From assembly GCF_900128505.1 (NCBI RefSeq), contig NZ_LT669940.1:1482764-1546763 (forward strand): a stretch of DNA of 64,000 nucleotides, written 5' to 3'. A program made the translations under genes and the position numbers. The notes under the pieces are model-generated. The model did not search any database, was not told the DNA's origin, and saw only the letters and a list, made by a program, of their open reading frames with translations. Position 1 is the first letter of the stretch. Every line of letters starts with the position of its first letter. This document shows positions 22,372 to 32,365 of the stretch, one piece after another. The DNA comes from Parabacteroides timonensis. Lineage in GTDB: Bacteria; Bacteroidota; Bacteroidia; Bacteroidales; Tannerellaceae.

Positions 22372-25300
22372 ATGATACGAAAGAACTTTATTTTATTACT
22401 GCTACTTCATCTAGCAGGGGTACTTTTTGCACAATTATCAATTATCCCCAACGGCTCACCTTCAATACCGGAGGGGAACAACGTCAATTTGGGAAGCCAC
22501 TTCAGTACTAGTGGAGGAACTCCTACCAAATGGACTTTAGACGGCAAAGAAATTACTTTAAACAGTGTTACTCTATCTTACAAAGATGATGGGAAATTAT
22601 TGCAATGTTTCGACGGAACAGTATCCAGCAATCTGGTACCGATCAAAGTGATCGGAAAACCGACTATTACAAGCTTGACAGGCATGCCAAGTGGAATTCT
22701 AAACGAAGGAGATCAAATCACATTGACCGTAGAATTCAAAGCGAATGGTTCTACAGGACATACCTACAAGTGGTATATCGGTAGCCAAGAGATAGCCGGT
22801 CAAACAAGTGCGACATTGAATTATACATTCAAAAAAGAAGATCACGGCAAGACAATCAAGGTTGCTATTAAAGCTGCAGAAATAGCGGAAGCCACTGAAG
22901 CATCTACAGGTGTAACTTTTGACGGAACAATGGTGACGGACAAAAATCCTGCGCTACCGGCTGGGGCAAAACTGGATAATACGACATTTCCTGTGACAGT
23001 TGGAAAAGCCGTTAACGAACCTACGATTAATTATAATGGAACACAAAATTATTTTATAACTCAAGACGAACAATATACAAATGGTGCTGAACATACAGTT
23101 ACTTATAATGGACAAGGATATACTTGTACTATTGAACGAGTAACTGCGACTAGTTATGGCTTTGGTTCAAACATTGCAAATGCTGCCCGCATTCCATCTA
23201 AGCTTCTACAACCTAACTATACTATCTTTTTTGATTCAGGAATATATGTACCAACAGAAAACACAGGAGAATCTTCATTTTATAAAGATGGATTAAAACT
23301 TATTGGAACAGGTAATAAAAATATTGAATCAGAAGCGACAATAATAGGTCCCAATTATGCATTTTGGAATGGTGTATATAGTAAAAACAAAGGTCACATT
23401 AAATATAAATTTCTAGCGAATACAGTTGTTGAAAACATCGTATTTGACGGAGGAAATATGCCATTTTGGGGACATGTAACCAAACAAGATAATGGATCAA
23501 CCAATTCCGGATCCAATCAGAAAAACAACTACTATTTTATTACAATCAATTCTTTCGACAATATTATTCTAAAAGATATCATATTCAGAAATATTGGAGA
23601 TGGTACTTCGAGTTCACACTCTGTCTTAAATCTGGTAGAAGGTTTTGATAAAATTGCAGACGATAATAGAAATCCTAATTATAAAAGATATTACATAAAT
23701 CTTACAATAGAAAGTGGTCAATTATATCGTAATTACGCCCCTATTAATATAAACCTAGGCGATGGACATTATTTTAAAAATCTTAAAATAAACAACATAG
23801 GGGACTTTGCATATTATATATCCATAACAGGTTCTAGTTCTCATGCCAATAAAAATCCAGGAAGTAGAAATATTGTATTTGACGGAAAATTAGACCTGCC
23901 AGAAGGGAAAAAAATACGCTTATGGAAATACAGTAGTACTGGAATATCTTTTCCTAATGATTATAAATACCTGGAACTCCGTGCTAAGCCTAATGCCAAT
24001 AGCAGTTCATATTATGATGTTATTGTATCAAAAGAACTAGCAAATCCTCCGGTTGCATCTCCTTCTGCTTATAACAATGACCCTGTATATATGGATGCGT
24101 CGACAGGAGCATATCTTGTATTTAATTCAATGAGCGATCCGTTTAAAAACTTAAATACCTTATTTGCCGGAGCTGCTAAAGATAGTTGTACATTGCCGGA
24201 ACCTAAGCTTATTAAATTAATAAGTAAGGATAATCAGGTAGGCGGTTTCACTATTCCGAATTATTTCAGCCAAAAACAAACAAACATTGTTGCTGTAAAT
24301 TCCGTAGAAGATCCGATCATCCAACGAGCCGAAGGTAGTTTGATTAAGTACAATGGAAGTAAGATTAATCTACCGGCAACCAACCCGGAATATATAAGAT
24401 TACACAATATCGATTTCTCCGACGAATATTCGATCTATGATGCGATTGAAGATGATGGAAATAATGTTACAAACTCCAATTACGGAAGTTTCTACAATTG
24501 TAAATTCAAAGCACCTAAACCGGGTGATCCGTTGATTGTAGAGGGAGATTTGGAAAAACTTCAATGGTCGGTATCTAAAACGACTAATGAACTGTATGAA
24601 TTTAACGATGTAGAAACTAACAGTACTACAACGGTAATGGAAGGAACACCGGTCTATGTACAAATCCGTCCGGTAAATCTTAATAGTATCGATTATGATA
24701 CCTGGGCGATTGAATATGTAGCCACTCCGGCAGATTTCCATAATCCTATGAGTGAATCCATATCCAAAACAGTACGTTATGATTTCAACAAAGGAGAAGC
24801 TCACACGTTACCTGGAACTTATTATTATAATGTAACAAAGCTAATCCTCTACAAGGATGGAACAGAAGTTGCCAACTATAATTATCGCAATGCATCTTGC
24901 ACACACACAGTTGTTATCCAAGCGAAGCCGGAAATAAAAACCCCAGCATTGCAATGGTCTGTTTCCACCGTTACCCACGAGTTGCCTTATTTTAAAGATG
25001 TGAACGACCAGACTACGACATCCGTGAATTACGGTACTCCTGTCTTTGTACAGATTCGTCCGGTTGGATATGATGGTGTCACTTTCGAACGTTGGGATAT
25101 CGAATACTCGGTAACTCCGGTAGAGCATTATTACGGAATGAATCCGATTATCAAGACAGAACGTCATAGCTTCAACAACAAAGAAGCTCATACTGAAAAG
25201 GGAACTTATATTTATACAGTAACCAAACTGACATTATATGACCTGTATGGTAACCAGATAATTGAAACATACGATTATAATGATTCTCCGTACAAACATA

Positions 25301-26739
25301 CAATCGTGATCGGTGACGGTGAAGGCCCAGGTCCGGGACCAGGCGGATCGTTACAATGGTCGGTATCTACCGCTTCCAATAAGCTTGAAGACTTCCGGGA
25401 TGTGGACAATCTGACTACAACCGCTGTTATCAAAGGAACACCGGTATATGTACAGATCCGTCCGGTTGGTTTCAACAATGTGACCTACGATAGTTGGGAA
25501 ATTGAATACACTGCTACTCCTGTCGGTTATCACTATCCGCTGGAAGAAGCGGTTCCAAAAACAGTTCGTTATACCTTCAACAAGGGTGAAGCGCATACGT
25601 TAGTCGGAACCTATGTTTATACGGTAAACAAACTGACACTCTACAACGGAGGAAGTATCGCAACAGAACAATATTATACCCAACCGGCATATATCCACAC
25701 GATCATCATCCGCGACGGAGGACTGATCGGCCTGGGTAAAATCGCTCCTTATTGTAGCGTAGAAGGTGAATTCAGAATACCTGTTCAATTGCTCGACCCG
25801 GACAATATCCTCGAATACTCTGTCCGTTTCTCCGATGAAGCCCTCAATGCCGGCTTCAAGGATACGGAATACAGAGACGTAACTCCGAATTACCTTACAG
25901 TTCCTGTTAATAATATCATTGCAAAAGGTATCTATACAGGAAATGTGTATGTACGTAAGAAGAGCGATCCGGGTCTGGTAGAACTTCATCCGTTTGAGAT
26001 CGAAGTAATGCAGACAACTATGATCACCCGCCAGCCTCAATCGATAAATGTCTGTGATGGCGACGCCTTCACGTTATCGGTCGAAGCTATCGGTATTAAC
26101 CTGAGCTACCAGTGGTTCTTCAACGAAGAGGCTATACCGGGTGCGACTTCCGACAGCTACACGGCAGCATTGACTCCGGATAAGGAAGGAATCTATTATG
26201 TAGACGTATACGGTGACTGCGGAATGGAGAGCAGCCGCACGGTGACGGTTAGCAAAAATGGATTGCGTATCCTGGTGAAATGGAACGAATTCCTCTACAT
26301 CACCAATCAGGATAACGAATTTGTACGCTTCCAGTGGTATAAGGATGGACAGAAGATCGACAAAAACGGAACTTCTATCTATTATTCCGTACCGGAAGGA
26401 TTGCTGGGTACCTACTTCATACAGGCATATCGTGCCGATGATACATACGTGGTAAGCTGTCCGATCACATTCGAGACACTGACACAGTTCCAGAGTACCC
26501 GTGTTTATCCGACGATGGTCAACAAGAACACACCGATCACAATCCAGACAGGAACACCGGATGAAACTCCTGAATCGGCTGTTGTAGAGGTATACAACCT
26601 GAACGGACAGATCGTGAACAGACTGGAGATGAAGACATGGGAAACTACCCTGTCTACCGATATGGCCTCAGGAAGCTATATCGTCAAAGTTACGACCGAA
26701 TCCGGAAGAACAACAACTCACAAAATTATTATCAAATAA
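22372..26739 (+). CDS. T9SS-secreted multidomain surface protein, copy 1
   Basis: This is a 1,455-residue secreted protein. A signal peptide (LILLLLHLAGVLFA region) is followed by Ig-like stretches (about 20-190, e.g. GHTYKWYIGSQEIAGQTSATL). Next comes a parallel beta-helix-like region (about 260-560; TIFFDSGIYVP, ENIVFDGGNMPF, NIILKDIIFRNIGDG). Three ~125-residue repeats starting LQWSVS follow at about 730, 862 and 994, the last two joined by a GPGPGPGG linker. A further Ig-like segment precedes a C-terminal type A T9SS sorting domain of about 75 residues (RVYPTMVNKN ... SGSYIVKVTTESG ... HKIIIK). It is likely exported by the type IX system and attached to the cell surface, perhaps as an adhesin or glycan binder. 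No catalytic motif is seen. The gene for a beta-barrel protein follows 12 bases later. Confidence 0.85.
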   Translation: MIRKNFILLLLLHLAGVLFAQLSIIPNGSPSIPEGNNVNLGSHFSTSGGTPTKWTLDGKEITLNSVTLSYKDDGKLLQCFDGTVSSNLVPIKVIGKPTITSLTGMPSGILNEGDQITLTVEFKANGSTGHTYKWYIGSQEIAGQTSATLNYTFKKEDHGKTIKVAIKAAEIAEATEASTGVTFDGTMVTDKNPALPAGAKLDNTTFPVTVGKAVNEPTINYNGTQNYFITQDEQYTNGAEHTVTYNGQGYTCTIERVTATSYGFGSNIANAARIPSKLLQPNYTIFFDSGIYVPTENTGESSFYKDGLKLIGTGNKNIESEATIIGPNYAFWNGVYSKNKGHIKYKFLANTVVENIVFDGGNMPFWGHVTKQDNGSTNSGSNQKNNYYFITINSFDNIILKDIIFRNIGDGTSSSHSVLNLVEGFDKIADDNRNPNYKRYYINLTIESGQLYRNYAPININLGDGHYFKNLKINNIGDFAYYISITGSSSHANKNPGSRNIVFDGKLDLPEGKKIRLWKYSSTGISFPNDYKYLELRAKPNANSSSYYDVIVSKELANPPVASPSAYNNDPVYMDASTGAYLVFNSMSDPFKNLNTLFAGAAKDSCTLPEPKLIKLISKDNQVGGFTIPNYFSQKQTNIVAVNSVEDPIIQRAEGSLIKYNGSKINLPATNPEYIRLHNIDFSDEYSIYDAIEDDGNNVTNSNYGSFYNCKFKAPKPGDPLIVEGDLEKLQWSVSKTTNELYEFNDVETNSTTTVMEGTPVYVQIRPVNLNSIDYDTWAIEYVATPADFHNPMSESISKTVRYDFNKGEAHTLPGTYYYNVTKLILYKDGTEVANYNYRNASCTHTVVIQAKPEIKTPALQWSVSTVTHELPYFKDVNDQTTTSVNYGTPVFVQIRPVGYDGVTFERWDIEYSVTPVEHYYGMNPIIKTERHSFNNKEAHTEKGTYIYTVTKLTLYDLYGNQIIETYDYNDSPYKHTIVIGDGEGPGPGPGGSLQWSVSTASNKLEDFRDVDNLTTTAVIKGTPVYVQIRPVGFNNVTYDSWEIEYTATPVGYHYPLEEAVPKTVRYTFNKGEAHTLVGTYVYTVNKLTLYNGGSIATEQYYTQPAYIHTIIIRDGGLIGLGKIAPYCSVEGEFRIPVQLLDPDNILEYSVRFSDEALNAGFKDTEYRDVTPNYLTVPVNNIIAKGIYTGNVYVRKKSDPGLVELHPFEIEVMQTTMITRQPQSINVCDGDAFTLSVEAIGINLSYQWFFNEEAIPGATSDSYTAALTPDKEGIYYVDVYGDCGMESSRTVTVSKNGLRILVKWNEFLYITNQDNEFVRFQWYKDGQKIDKNGTSIYYSVPEGLLGTYFIQAYRADDTYVVSCPITFETLTQFQSTRVYPTMVNKNTPITIQTGTPDETPESAVVEVYNLNGQIVNRLEMKTWETTLSTDMASGSYIVKVTTESGRTTTHKIIIK

Positions 26740-27840
26740 AAGAACCTGAATATGATCAAGATGATTTCCAATATAAGAAAAACAGTTTTATTACTTGCCA
26801 CCGGCTGCCTGGTCAGCACCGTTTCCGCTCAGCAGGGAACGGGGGGCAGAGAACGTAGCCAGTATAACAACAACCAGCAGCAACAGCGTCAGCAGCAGCG
26901 TGAATATCGTGAAGAACAACGCGATACAACAAAGACTAAAACGTCCTACCTCACCATCTCCGGCGGTGTGGGTTCCTCTTCCTTACGCTATGATCTGAAT
27001 TATCAAATCGAGGGCTTTCAGGAAAAAGGTAACCGCGACAATAAACTCGGTTATGAAGTCGATATCCGTTACAGTTACTTTTTCAATCCCCACTGGGGCG
27101 TTGCTACCGGCGTAGGTATCTCCCGTTATGCAACCGTAGGCAGGCTAAGAGGCGATATGTCGGACGACAAATATATGAAGCTGGGCAACATGATAGATGA
27201 CGATGACTTCTCCGGTCACCCGCGTGAGTTCGAACTGCGTGCCCGACTGAAAGGCCTGGAAGAAAAGCAAACAGCTTTTCTTCTGGATATACCTTTGATG
27301 GCAATGTATCAAACGCGTTTCGGCGAAGAAGAAAACTGGGGAATGTATGCCGGGCTGGGTGTTAAACTACAAATCCCTGTCCAGACAAAATACAAAGTAC
27401 AGAGCAACACAGCCAGTGAACTGAATGTATCGGGATATTACCCACATATCCCGTCTGATGTAGGTTCTCCCTCCGAGTCACCGGTACCTCACCATGGATT
27501 CGGCACGATCAATGATCCAGGTAGCCAACTCGACTGGAGCGGCAAGAACAAACTGAAGCTGGGCGTAGCAGGAACGGCTGAATTAGGTTTCCTGATATCA
27601 TTGAACGAAGACAAAGATATCGACTTGCTATTGGGTGGCTATATCGATTACGGTTTTACCAACATGAAAAAGAAAAAAGACCAGGGATTACTCTCCTCTC
27701 CTGCTTCTTATCATCCGGAAGGGAATAAGATCGTTGGACAAGGTATTCCTTACAACGGCATGTTGAATTCGAATGTAACCGATAAGGTGAAAGTGATGTC
27801 GTTCGGTGTAAAACTAGGGTTACGGTTCAAGCTGAATTGA
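24559..27840. repeat. 3.3-kb direct repeat, copy 1
   Basis: From the first LQWSVS codon to the end of the beta-barrel gene, this block aligns without any indel to 30185-33466 (constant offset 5,626 bases). Similarity rises from 5' to 3': the first repeats differ clearly, while the last ~2 kb differ by only scattered substitutions. Confidence 0.92.
26752..27840 (+). CDS. Outer-membrane beta-barrel protein, copy 1
   Basis: This 362-residue protein has a signal peptide (LLATGCLVSTVSAQ) and a low-complexity Gln/Arg-rich stretch (about residues 35-60; YNNNQQQQRQQQREYREEQR). A barrel-type domain with alternating aromatic strands follows (SYLTISGGVGSSSLRYDLNY, YEVDIRYSYFFNPHWGVATGVGI, MYAGLGVKLQIPVQ) and ends KVMSFGVKLGLRFKLN, the usual C-terminal strand. 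It could anchor or display the T9SS cargo encoded 12 bases upstream, since such pairs are known for other T9SS cargoes; that role is inference. Start choice: ATG 26752, with a second ATG three codons later. It differs from copy 2 at only about three residues. Confidence 0.8.
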   Translation: MIKMISNIRKTVLLLATGCLVSTVSAQQGTGGRERSQYNNNQQQQRQQQREYREEQRDTTKTKTSYLTISGGVGSSSLRYDLNYQIEGFQEKGNRDNKLGYEVDIRYSYFFNPHWGVATGVGISRYATVGRLRGDMSDDKYMKLGNMIDDDDFSGHPREFELRARLKGLEEKQTAFLLDIPLMAMYQTRFGEEENWGMYAGLGVKLQIPVQTKYKVQSNTASELNVSGYYPHIPSDVGSPSESPVPHHGFGTINDPGSQLDWSGKNKLKLGVAGTAELGFLISLNEDKDIDLLLGGYIDYGFTNMKKKKDQGLLSSPASYHPEGNKIVGQGIPYNGMLNSNVTDKVKVMSFGVKLGLRFKLN

Positions 27841-27930
27841 TAATTCCGGTTTGCACGCAATAAGCGTGTTATACCTATCCCCGTAAAGGAAAAGGTAGTT
27901 ATATAAAACTTTATTTTATTAGAATTAACT

Positions 27931-27972
27931 AAGTGAAGGGGTACCCCTTCACTTATCTGCTTATAAGCAGAT
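27931..27972. repeat. Two back-to-back perfect palindromes
   Basis: A 24-bp perfect palindrome (27931-27954, half site AAGTGAAGGGGT) directly adjoins an 18-bp perfect palindrome (27955-27972, half site ATCTGCTTA). They end 19 bases before the start codon of the second cargo gene. In RNA they would form two stacked hairpins in the 5' leader. Confidence 0.9.
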
Positions 27973-27991
27973 TTGAACAAAAGAGAGGAAC

Positions 27992-30900
27992 ATGAGAAAA
28001 ATTTTATTCATACTATTTCAGATAGTATTATGGACTGCAGTGCCCACCATAGCACAAACAAACACAAATGTAAATTCAGTTACAGAATTACAGACTATGG
28101 TCAGTGCAGCATCCACAGATAGTAAGTTTACGCTGACAGACGCTTTCGTCACTGATTTTAACAGCCAGGCTTCTGCCATAAGTTTAATAATAAATTCATC
28201 GGCAAAGATAACGGTAGACGGAGCAAATTTAACACTGAAAGCAGCAGTCGGTAAAGATCATTTCAGTATCGGCGGATCAGGGGAAGGCACACTGACCATT
28301 CAAAATATAATCCTCACCGGATTAGTGGAAGATACGGACCTGATCAATGGGGAGTTTCCAAAAGACTGGAGTCCGAATGCTTCTAAAATCGGCGGTGGAA
28401 TAACAGGAGGTTTCTCCGGATATTTGAAAGTCGAAAACTGTCTCCTATCCAAAATGAGACCCGTATCGTGTGGTTTAAGTGTTACTGCTAAAAAAGTGAT
28501 GGTCAAAGAGTCGTCATTCATCTCACTGGGAGTAACAGATGTATATGGCGGGGCATCTGCTATTTATACCAGAGGATCTACATCTTATGAGATAGAGGAT
28601 TGTACATTTGCTTACAATTTCGCCAGAGGCTCCTGGGCAAATCCGTCCGGTGTCATTTACATTACAGTCAACGTTGCAGAGATCATTTCATTTAAAAACA
28701 GCCGGTTCTACAAGAATACGAACTGTACAGCTGTTAAAGATGGTGCAGCAGGAGGTGGTGCTATCGCGGTGAAGGATGCTTATCCTGAAAAATTCATTGT
28801 CGAAAATTGTGAATTTGTTGAGAATGAAATTGATTCGTTTGGTGAACTTGGAAATACTGCAGACGGAGGTGCAATCTATTTTTACCATCATAACGCCGGA
28901 GGCAGTTATCCGAACAGACCTAAGATCAATATATCAAACAGTACATTTACAGGAAACAGTGCCTTTGATGAAGGAGGAGCAATCGCATTTGTCGGACAAT
29001 ATCTGGTCAATGCTGAGGTGAGAAATAATACATTTTACGGAAATACAGCAAGAGGTGATCAACGCAAAGGGACATATACAGCTGATGGTTTTGACGGAGG
29101 TGGAGCCATAGAAGTCGATACAAAAGCTACAGTTATATTCGAAAATAATACAGTTATTAAAAATATAGCGCTAAAAGGAACAGCCACTTCCGGAAATGCC
29201 GGAGGAGGTATTTCCGTATATGGCAGTGGAAAGGCTACCTTAAGAAACAACATTATCAGTGGAAATGAAAGTACGTATAGTTATTCCGGTGGATATCCTG
29301 ATATATATCCAGCTATTACATCCGCTTCATGGACATCTAAAACAGGGAGAAATATCATCGGAGAACCCCTGGTTAATATTTTCGGATTAGCCGATCCGAA
29401 GCCAATCGCCTATGGTAATAAAAAGGCAGGAGACCCACGATGGGACGGAACAAATGAGAATCTTTATAGTGTTATTAGAACAATCCCGATCTTACCGAAT
29501 GATAAAAGCCTGGTAGATATACTACCTAGTGGCCTCGCAGACGATACTGTCGATAACTCAACTTTAAGCGATCTGTTAAATAAAGACCAAAATGACAACA
29601 CACGTATTACTGCTAATGACGATTTTTCCGATTCCGGTTCTATCGAAATTCTTTGGGTTCGCTTCAATGCTAACGGCGGAAACTGGAAAGATTTAGGAGA
29701 GAACAATTACGTTGGTACCGATTACTATAATCTGGAAGACGGTAAAACGACCTATTATTATAAAGTGACCAATCACGGGGGCAAAGTTAGCAGTCCTACC
29801 ACTGCTGCAGACAAGCTTGTTCATCCCGACGGAAAACAGTTCCACAAGTGGGTAACAGACGATGCAGAAGAGAAGGACTGGGTAAGTTCGGCTGTCATAA
29901 CGGAAAATAAAAAATATAAAGCGTTATGGAAAGAAGATGCTTTAGAGGTAACCTATCATTCTAATTTCGATCCGGATAAAACGTATAAACAAACTTATGA
30001 CGAAGGTAAAGTAATAACTGCCACTTATCCGGCTACCGGTCTACCGCAACGTCCGAACCACATCTTTATTAAATGGACAACTAATGCCGATGGAACCGGT
30101 ACAGCTTATCAGCCCGGAGCATCCTTCACCATTACTGAAAATATCGACCTTTATGCCCAGTGGGAATCTAGCTCCACACTGAAATTACAATGGTCGGTAT
30201 CTAAGACGACTCCGGAAATCTATGAATTCAACGATGTGGAAAACAACTCCACAACAACTGTTATGGTGGGAACTCCTGTCTATGTACAGATTCGTCCGAT
30301 TGAACTCGATCATATAGACTTCGATACCTGGTCGATTGAATATGCAGCAACACCTGACAGTTATCACTATCCGATGGACGAAGCCATAGGTAAAACAGTA
30401 CGCTACGATTTTAACAAAGGAGAAGCCCATACATTGGAAGGTACCTATTATTATAATGTAACCAGGCTGATATTGTATAAAAACGGATTAGAGGTTACCT
30501 CTTATATTTATCGTAATGCCTCCTGTACGCATAAAGTGATTATTTTGTCCGAACCGGTTGTAAAAGACCCAGTCCTGCAATGGTCGGTATCCACCATTAC
30601 GCACGAACTACCTTATTTCAAGGATGTGGACGACCAGACGACAACTTCCGTGAATTACGGTACTCCTGTCTTTGTACAGATCCGTCCAGTCGGATATGAC
30701 GGTATCACCTTCGAACGCTGGGATGTCGAATATGCCGTAACGCCTGTGGAACATTACTATGGCATGAATCCGACACTGAAGACAGAACGTCACAGTTTCA
30801 ATAATAAAGAAGCACATACTGAAAAAGGTACGTATATCTATACAGTAACCAAGTTAACATTGTACGATTTGTATGGCAACCAGATCGTTGAAACATACGA

Positions 30901-32365
30901 CTATAATAACTCTCCGTATAGACATACCATTGTTATTTGTGACGGAGAAGGTCCAGGTCCGGGACCGGGAGGTGCTCTGCAATGGTCGGTATCTACTGCT
31001 TCCAATAAGCTTGAAGACTTCCGGGATGTGGACAATCTGACTACAACAGCCGTGAATAAAGGCACACCGGTATACGTACAGATTCGCCCGGTTGGTTTCA
31101 ACAACGTTACTTATGACCGTTGGGAGATTGAATATACAGCCACACCTGCAGACTATCATTATCCTCTGGAAGAGACTGTTGCCCGTACCGAACGTTATAC
31201 CTTCAATAAAGGTGAAGCGCATACACTGGTAGGCACCTACGTCTACAATGTTTACAAGCTGACACTCTACAACGGTGAAAGTATCGCAACAGAACAATAT
31301 TATACCGAACCGGCATACATCCACACGATCATCATCCGCGACGGAGGACTGATCGGCCTGGGTAAAATCGCTCCTTATTGTAGCGTAGAAGGTGAATTCA
31401 GAATACCTGTTCAATTACTCGACCCGGACAATATCCTCGAATACTCTGTACGCTTTTCCGATGAAGCCCTCAATGCCGGCTTCAAGGATACCGAATATAG
31501 AGACGTAACTCCGAATTACCTTACAGTTCCTGTTAGTAGTATCATTGCAAAAGGGATCTATACAGGAAATGTGTATGTACGTAAGAAGAGCGATCCGGGG
31601 CTGGTAGAACTTCATCCGTTTGAGATCGAAGTATTGCAAACGACTATGATTACCCGCCAGCCTCAATCGATAAATGTCTGTGATGGCGACGCCTTCACAT
31701 TATCGGTCGAAGCTATCGGTATTAACCTGAGCTACCAGTGGTTCTTCAACGAGGAGGCTATACCAGGTGCGACTTCTGACAGCTACACGGCAGCATTGAC
31801 TCCGGAAAAGGAAGGGATCTATTATGTAGACGTATACGGTGACTGCGGAATGGAGAGCAGCCGCACGGTAACGGTTAGCAAGAATGGTTTGCGTATCCTG
31901 GTGAAATGGAACGAGTTTCTATACATCACCAATCAGGATAACGAGTTTGTACGCTTCCAGTGGTATAAGGATGGACAGAAGATCGACAAAAACGGTACTT
32001 CTATCTATTATTCCGTACCGGAAGGATTGCTGGGTACCTACTTCATACAGGCATATCGTGCCGATGATACCTATGTGGTAAGCTGTCCGATCACATTCGA
32101 GACACTGACACAGTTCCAGAGTACCCGTGTTTATCCGACGATGGTCAACAAGAACACACCGATCACGATCCAGACAGGAGCACCGGATGAAACTCCTGAA
32201 TCGGCTGTCGTAGAGGTATACAACCTGAACGGACAGATCGTAAACAGACTGGAGATGAAGACATGGGAAACTACCCTGTCTACCGATATGGCTTCAGGAA
32301 GCTATATCGTCAAGGTTACGACAGAATCCGGAAGAACAACAACTCACAAAATTATTATCAAATAA
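27992..32365 (+). CDS. T9SS-secreted multidomain surface protein, copy 2
   Basis: This 1,457-residue paralog of the protein at 22372 has an unrelated N-terminal head. After a signal peptide (ending TIAQ) comes a right-handed beta-helix (about 60-480) rich in GGAI/GGG and FxxN-type turns (GGGAIAVKDAYPEKF, FTGNSAFDEGGAIAF, NNTFYGNTARGD), reminiscent of polymorphic outer-membrane adhesins. A Listeria-Bacteroides (InlB B-type) repeat follows (about 645-725; YHSNFDPDKTYKQTYDEG). From about 731 the order is as in copy 1: three LQWSVS repeats, GPGPGPGG linker, Ig-like segment and type A T9SS sorting domain. The tail is nearly identical to copy 1. A surface adhesin or binding role is likely; the ligand is unknown. 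Confidence 0.85.
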   Translation: MRKILFILFQIVLWTAVPTIAQTNTNVNSVTELQTMVSAASTDSKFTLTDAFVTDFNSQASAISLIINSSAKITVDGANLTLKAAVGKDHFSIGGSGEGTLTIQNIILTGLVEDTDLINGEFPKDWSPNASKIGGGITGGFSGYLKVENCLLSKMRPVSCGLSVTAKKVMVKESSFISLGVTDVYGGASAIYTRGSTSYEIEDCTFAYNFARGSWANPSGVIYITVNVAEIISFKNSRFYKNTNCTAVKDGAAGGGAIAVKDAYPEKFIVENCEFVENEIDSFGELGNTADGGAIYFYHHNAGGSYPNRPKINISNSTFTGNSAFDEGGAIAFVGQYLVNAEVRNNTFYGNTARGDQRKGTYTADGFDGGGAIEVDTKATVIFENNTVIKNIALKGTATSGNAGGGISVYGSGKATLRNNIISGNESTYSYSGGYPDIYPAITSASWTSKTGRNIIGEPLVNIFGLADPKPIAYGNKKAGDPRWDGTNENLYSVIRTIPILPNDKSLVDILPSGLADDTVDNSTLSDLLNKDQNDNTRITANDDFSDSGSIEILWVRFNANGGNWKDLGENNYVGTDYYNLEDGKTTYYYKVTNHGGKVSSPTTAADKLVHPDGKQFHKWVTDDAEEKDWVSSAVITENKKYKALWKEDALEVTYHSNFDPDKTYKQTYDEGKVITATYPATGLPQRPNHIFIKWTTNADGTGTAYQPGASFTITENIDLYAQWESSSTLKLQWSVSKTTPEIYEFNDVENNSTTTVMVGTPVYVQIRPIELDHIDFDTWSIEYAATPDSYHYPMDEAIGKTVRYDFNKGEAHTLEGTYYYNVTRLILYKNGLEVTSYIYRNASCTHKVIILSEPVVKDPVLQWSVSTITHELPYFKDVDDQTTTSVNYGTPVFVQIRPVGYDGITFERWDVEYAVTPVEHYYGMNPTLKTERHSFNNKEAHTEKGTYIYTVTKLTLYDLYGNQIVETYDYNNSPYRHTIVICDGEGPGPGPGGALQWSVSTASNKLEDFRDVDNLTTTAVNKGTPVYVQIRPVGFNNVTYDRWEIEYTATPADYHYPLEETVARTERYTFNKGEAHTLVGTYVYNVYKLTLYNGESIATEQYYTEPAYIHTIIIRDGGLIGLGKIAPYCSVEGEFRIPVQLLDPDNILEYSVRFSDEALNAGFKDTEYRDVTPNYLTVPVSSIIAKGIYTGNVYVRKKSDPGLVELHPFEIEVLQTTMITRQPQSINVCDGDAFTLSVEAIGINLSYQWFFNEEAIPGATSDSYTAALTPEKEGIYYVDVYGDCGMESSRTVTVSKNGLRILVKWNEFLYITNQDNEFVRFQWYKDGQKIDKNGTSIYYSVPEGLLGTYFIQAYRADDTYVVSCPITFETLTQFQSTRVYPTMVNKNTPITIQTGAPDETPESAVVEVYNLNGQIVNRLEMKTWETTLSTDMASGSYIVKVTTESGRTTTHKIIIK

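Noticed and set aside
27841..27930. A separate promoter for the second cargo gene
   Set aside because: No exact TAnnTTTG with a TTTG box was found here, so I cannot support a promoter. Read-through from the first unit or an atypical promoter is possible.
24400..31666. Many minus-strand frames opposite the T9SS cargo genes
   Set aside because: They recur at equivalent places in both copies because the sense repeats are alike, and they show no protein features.
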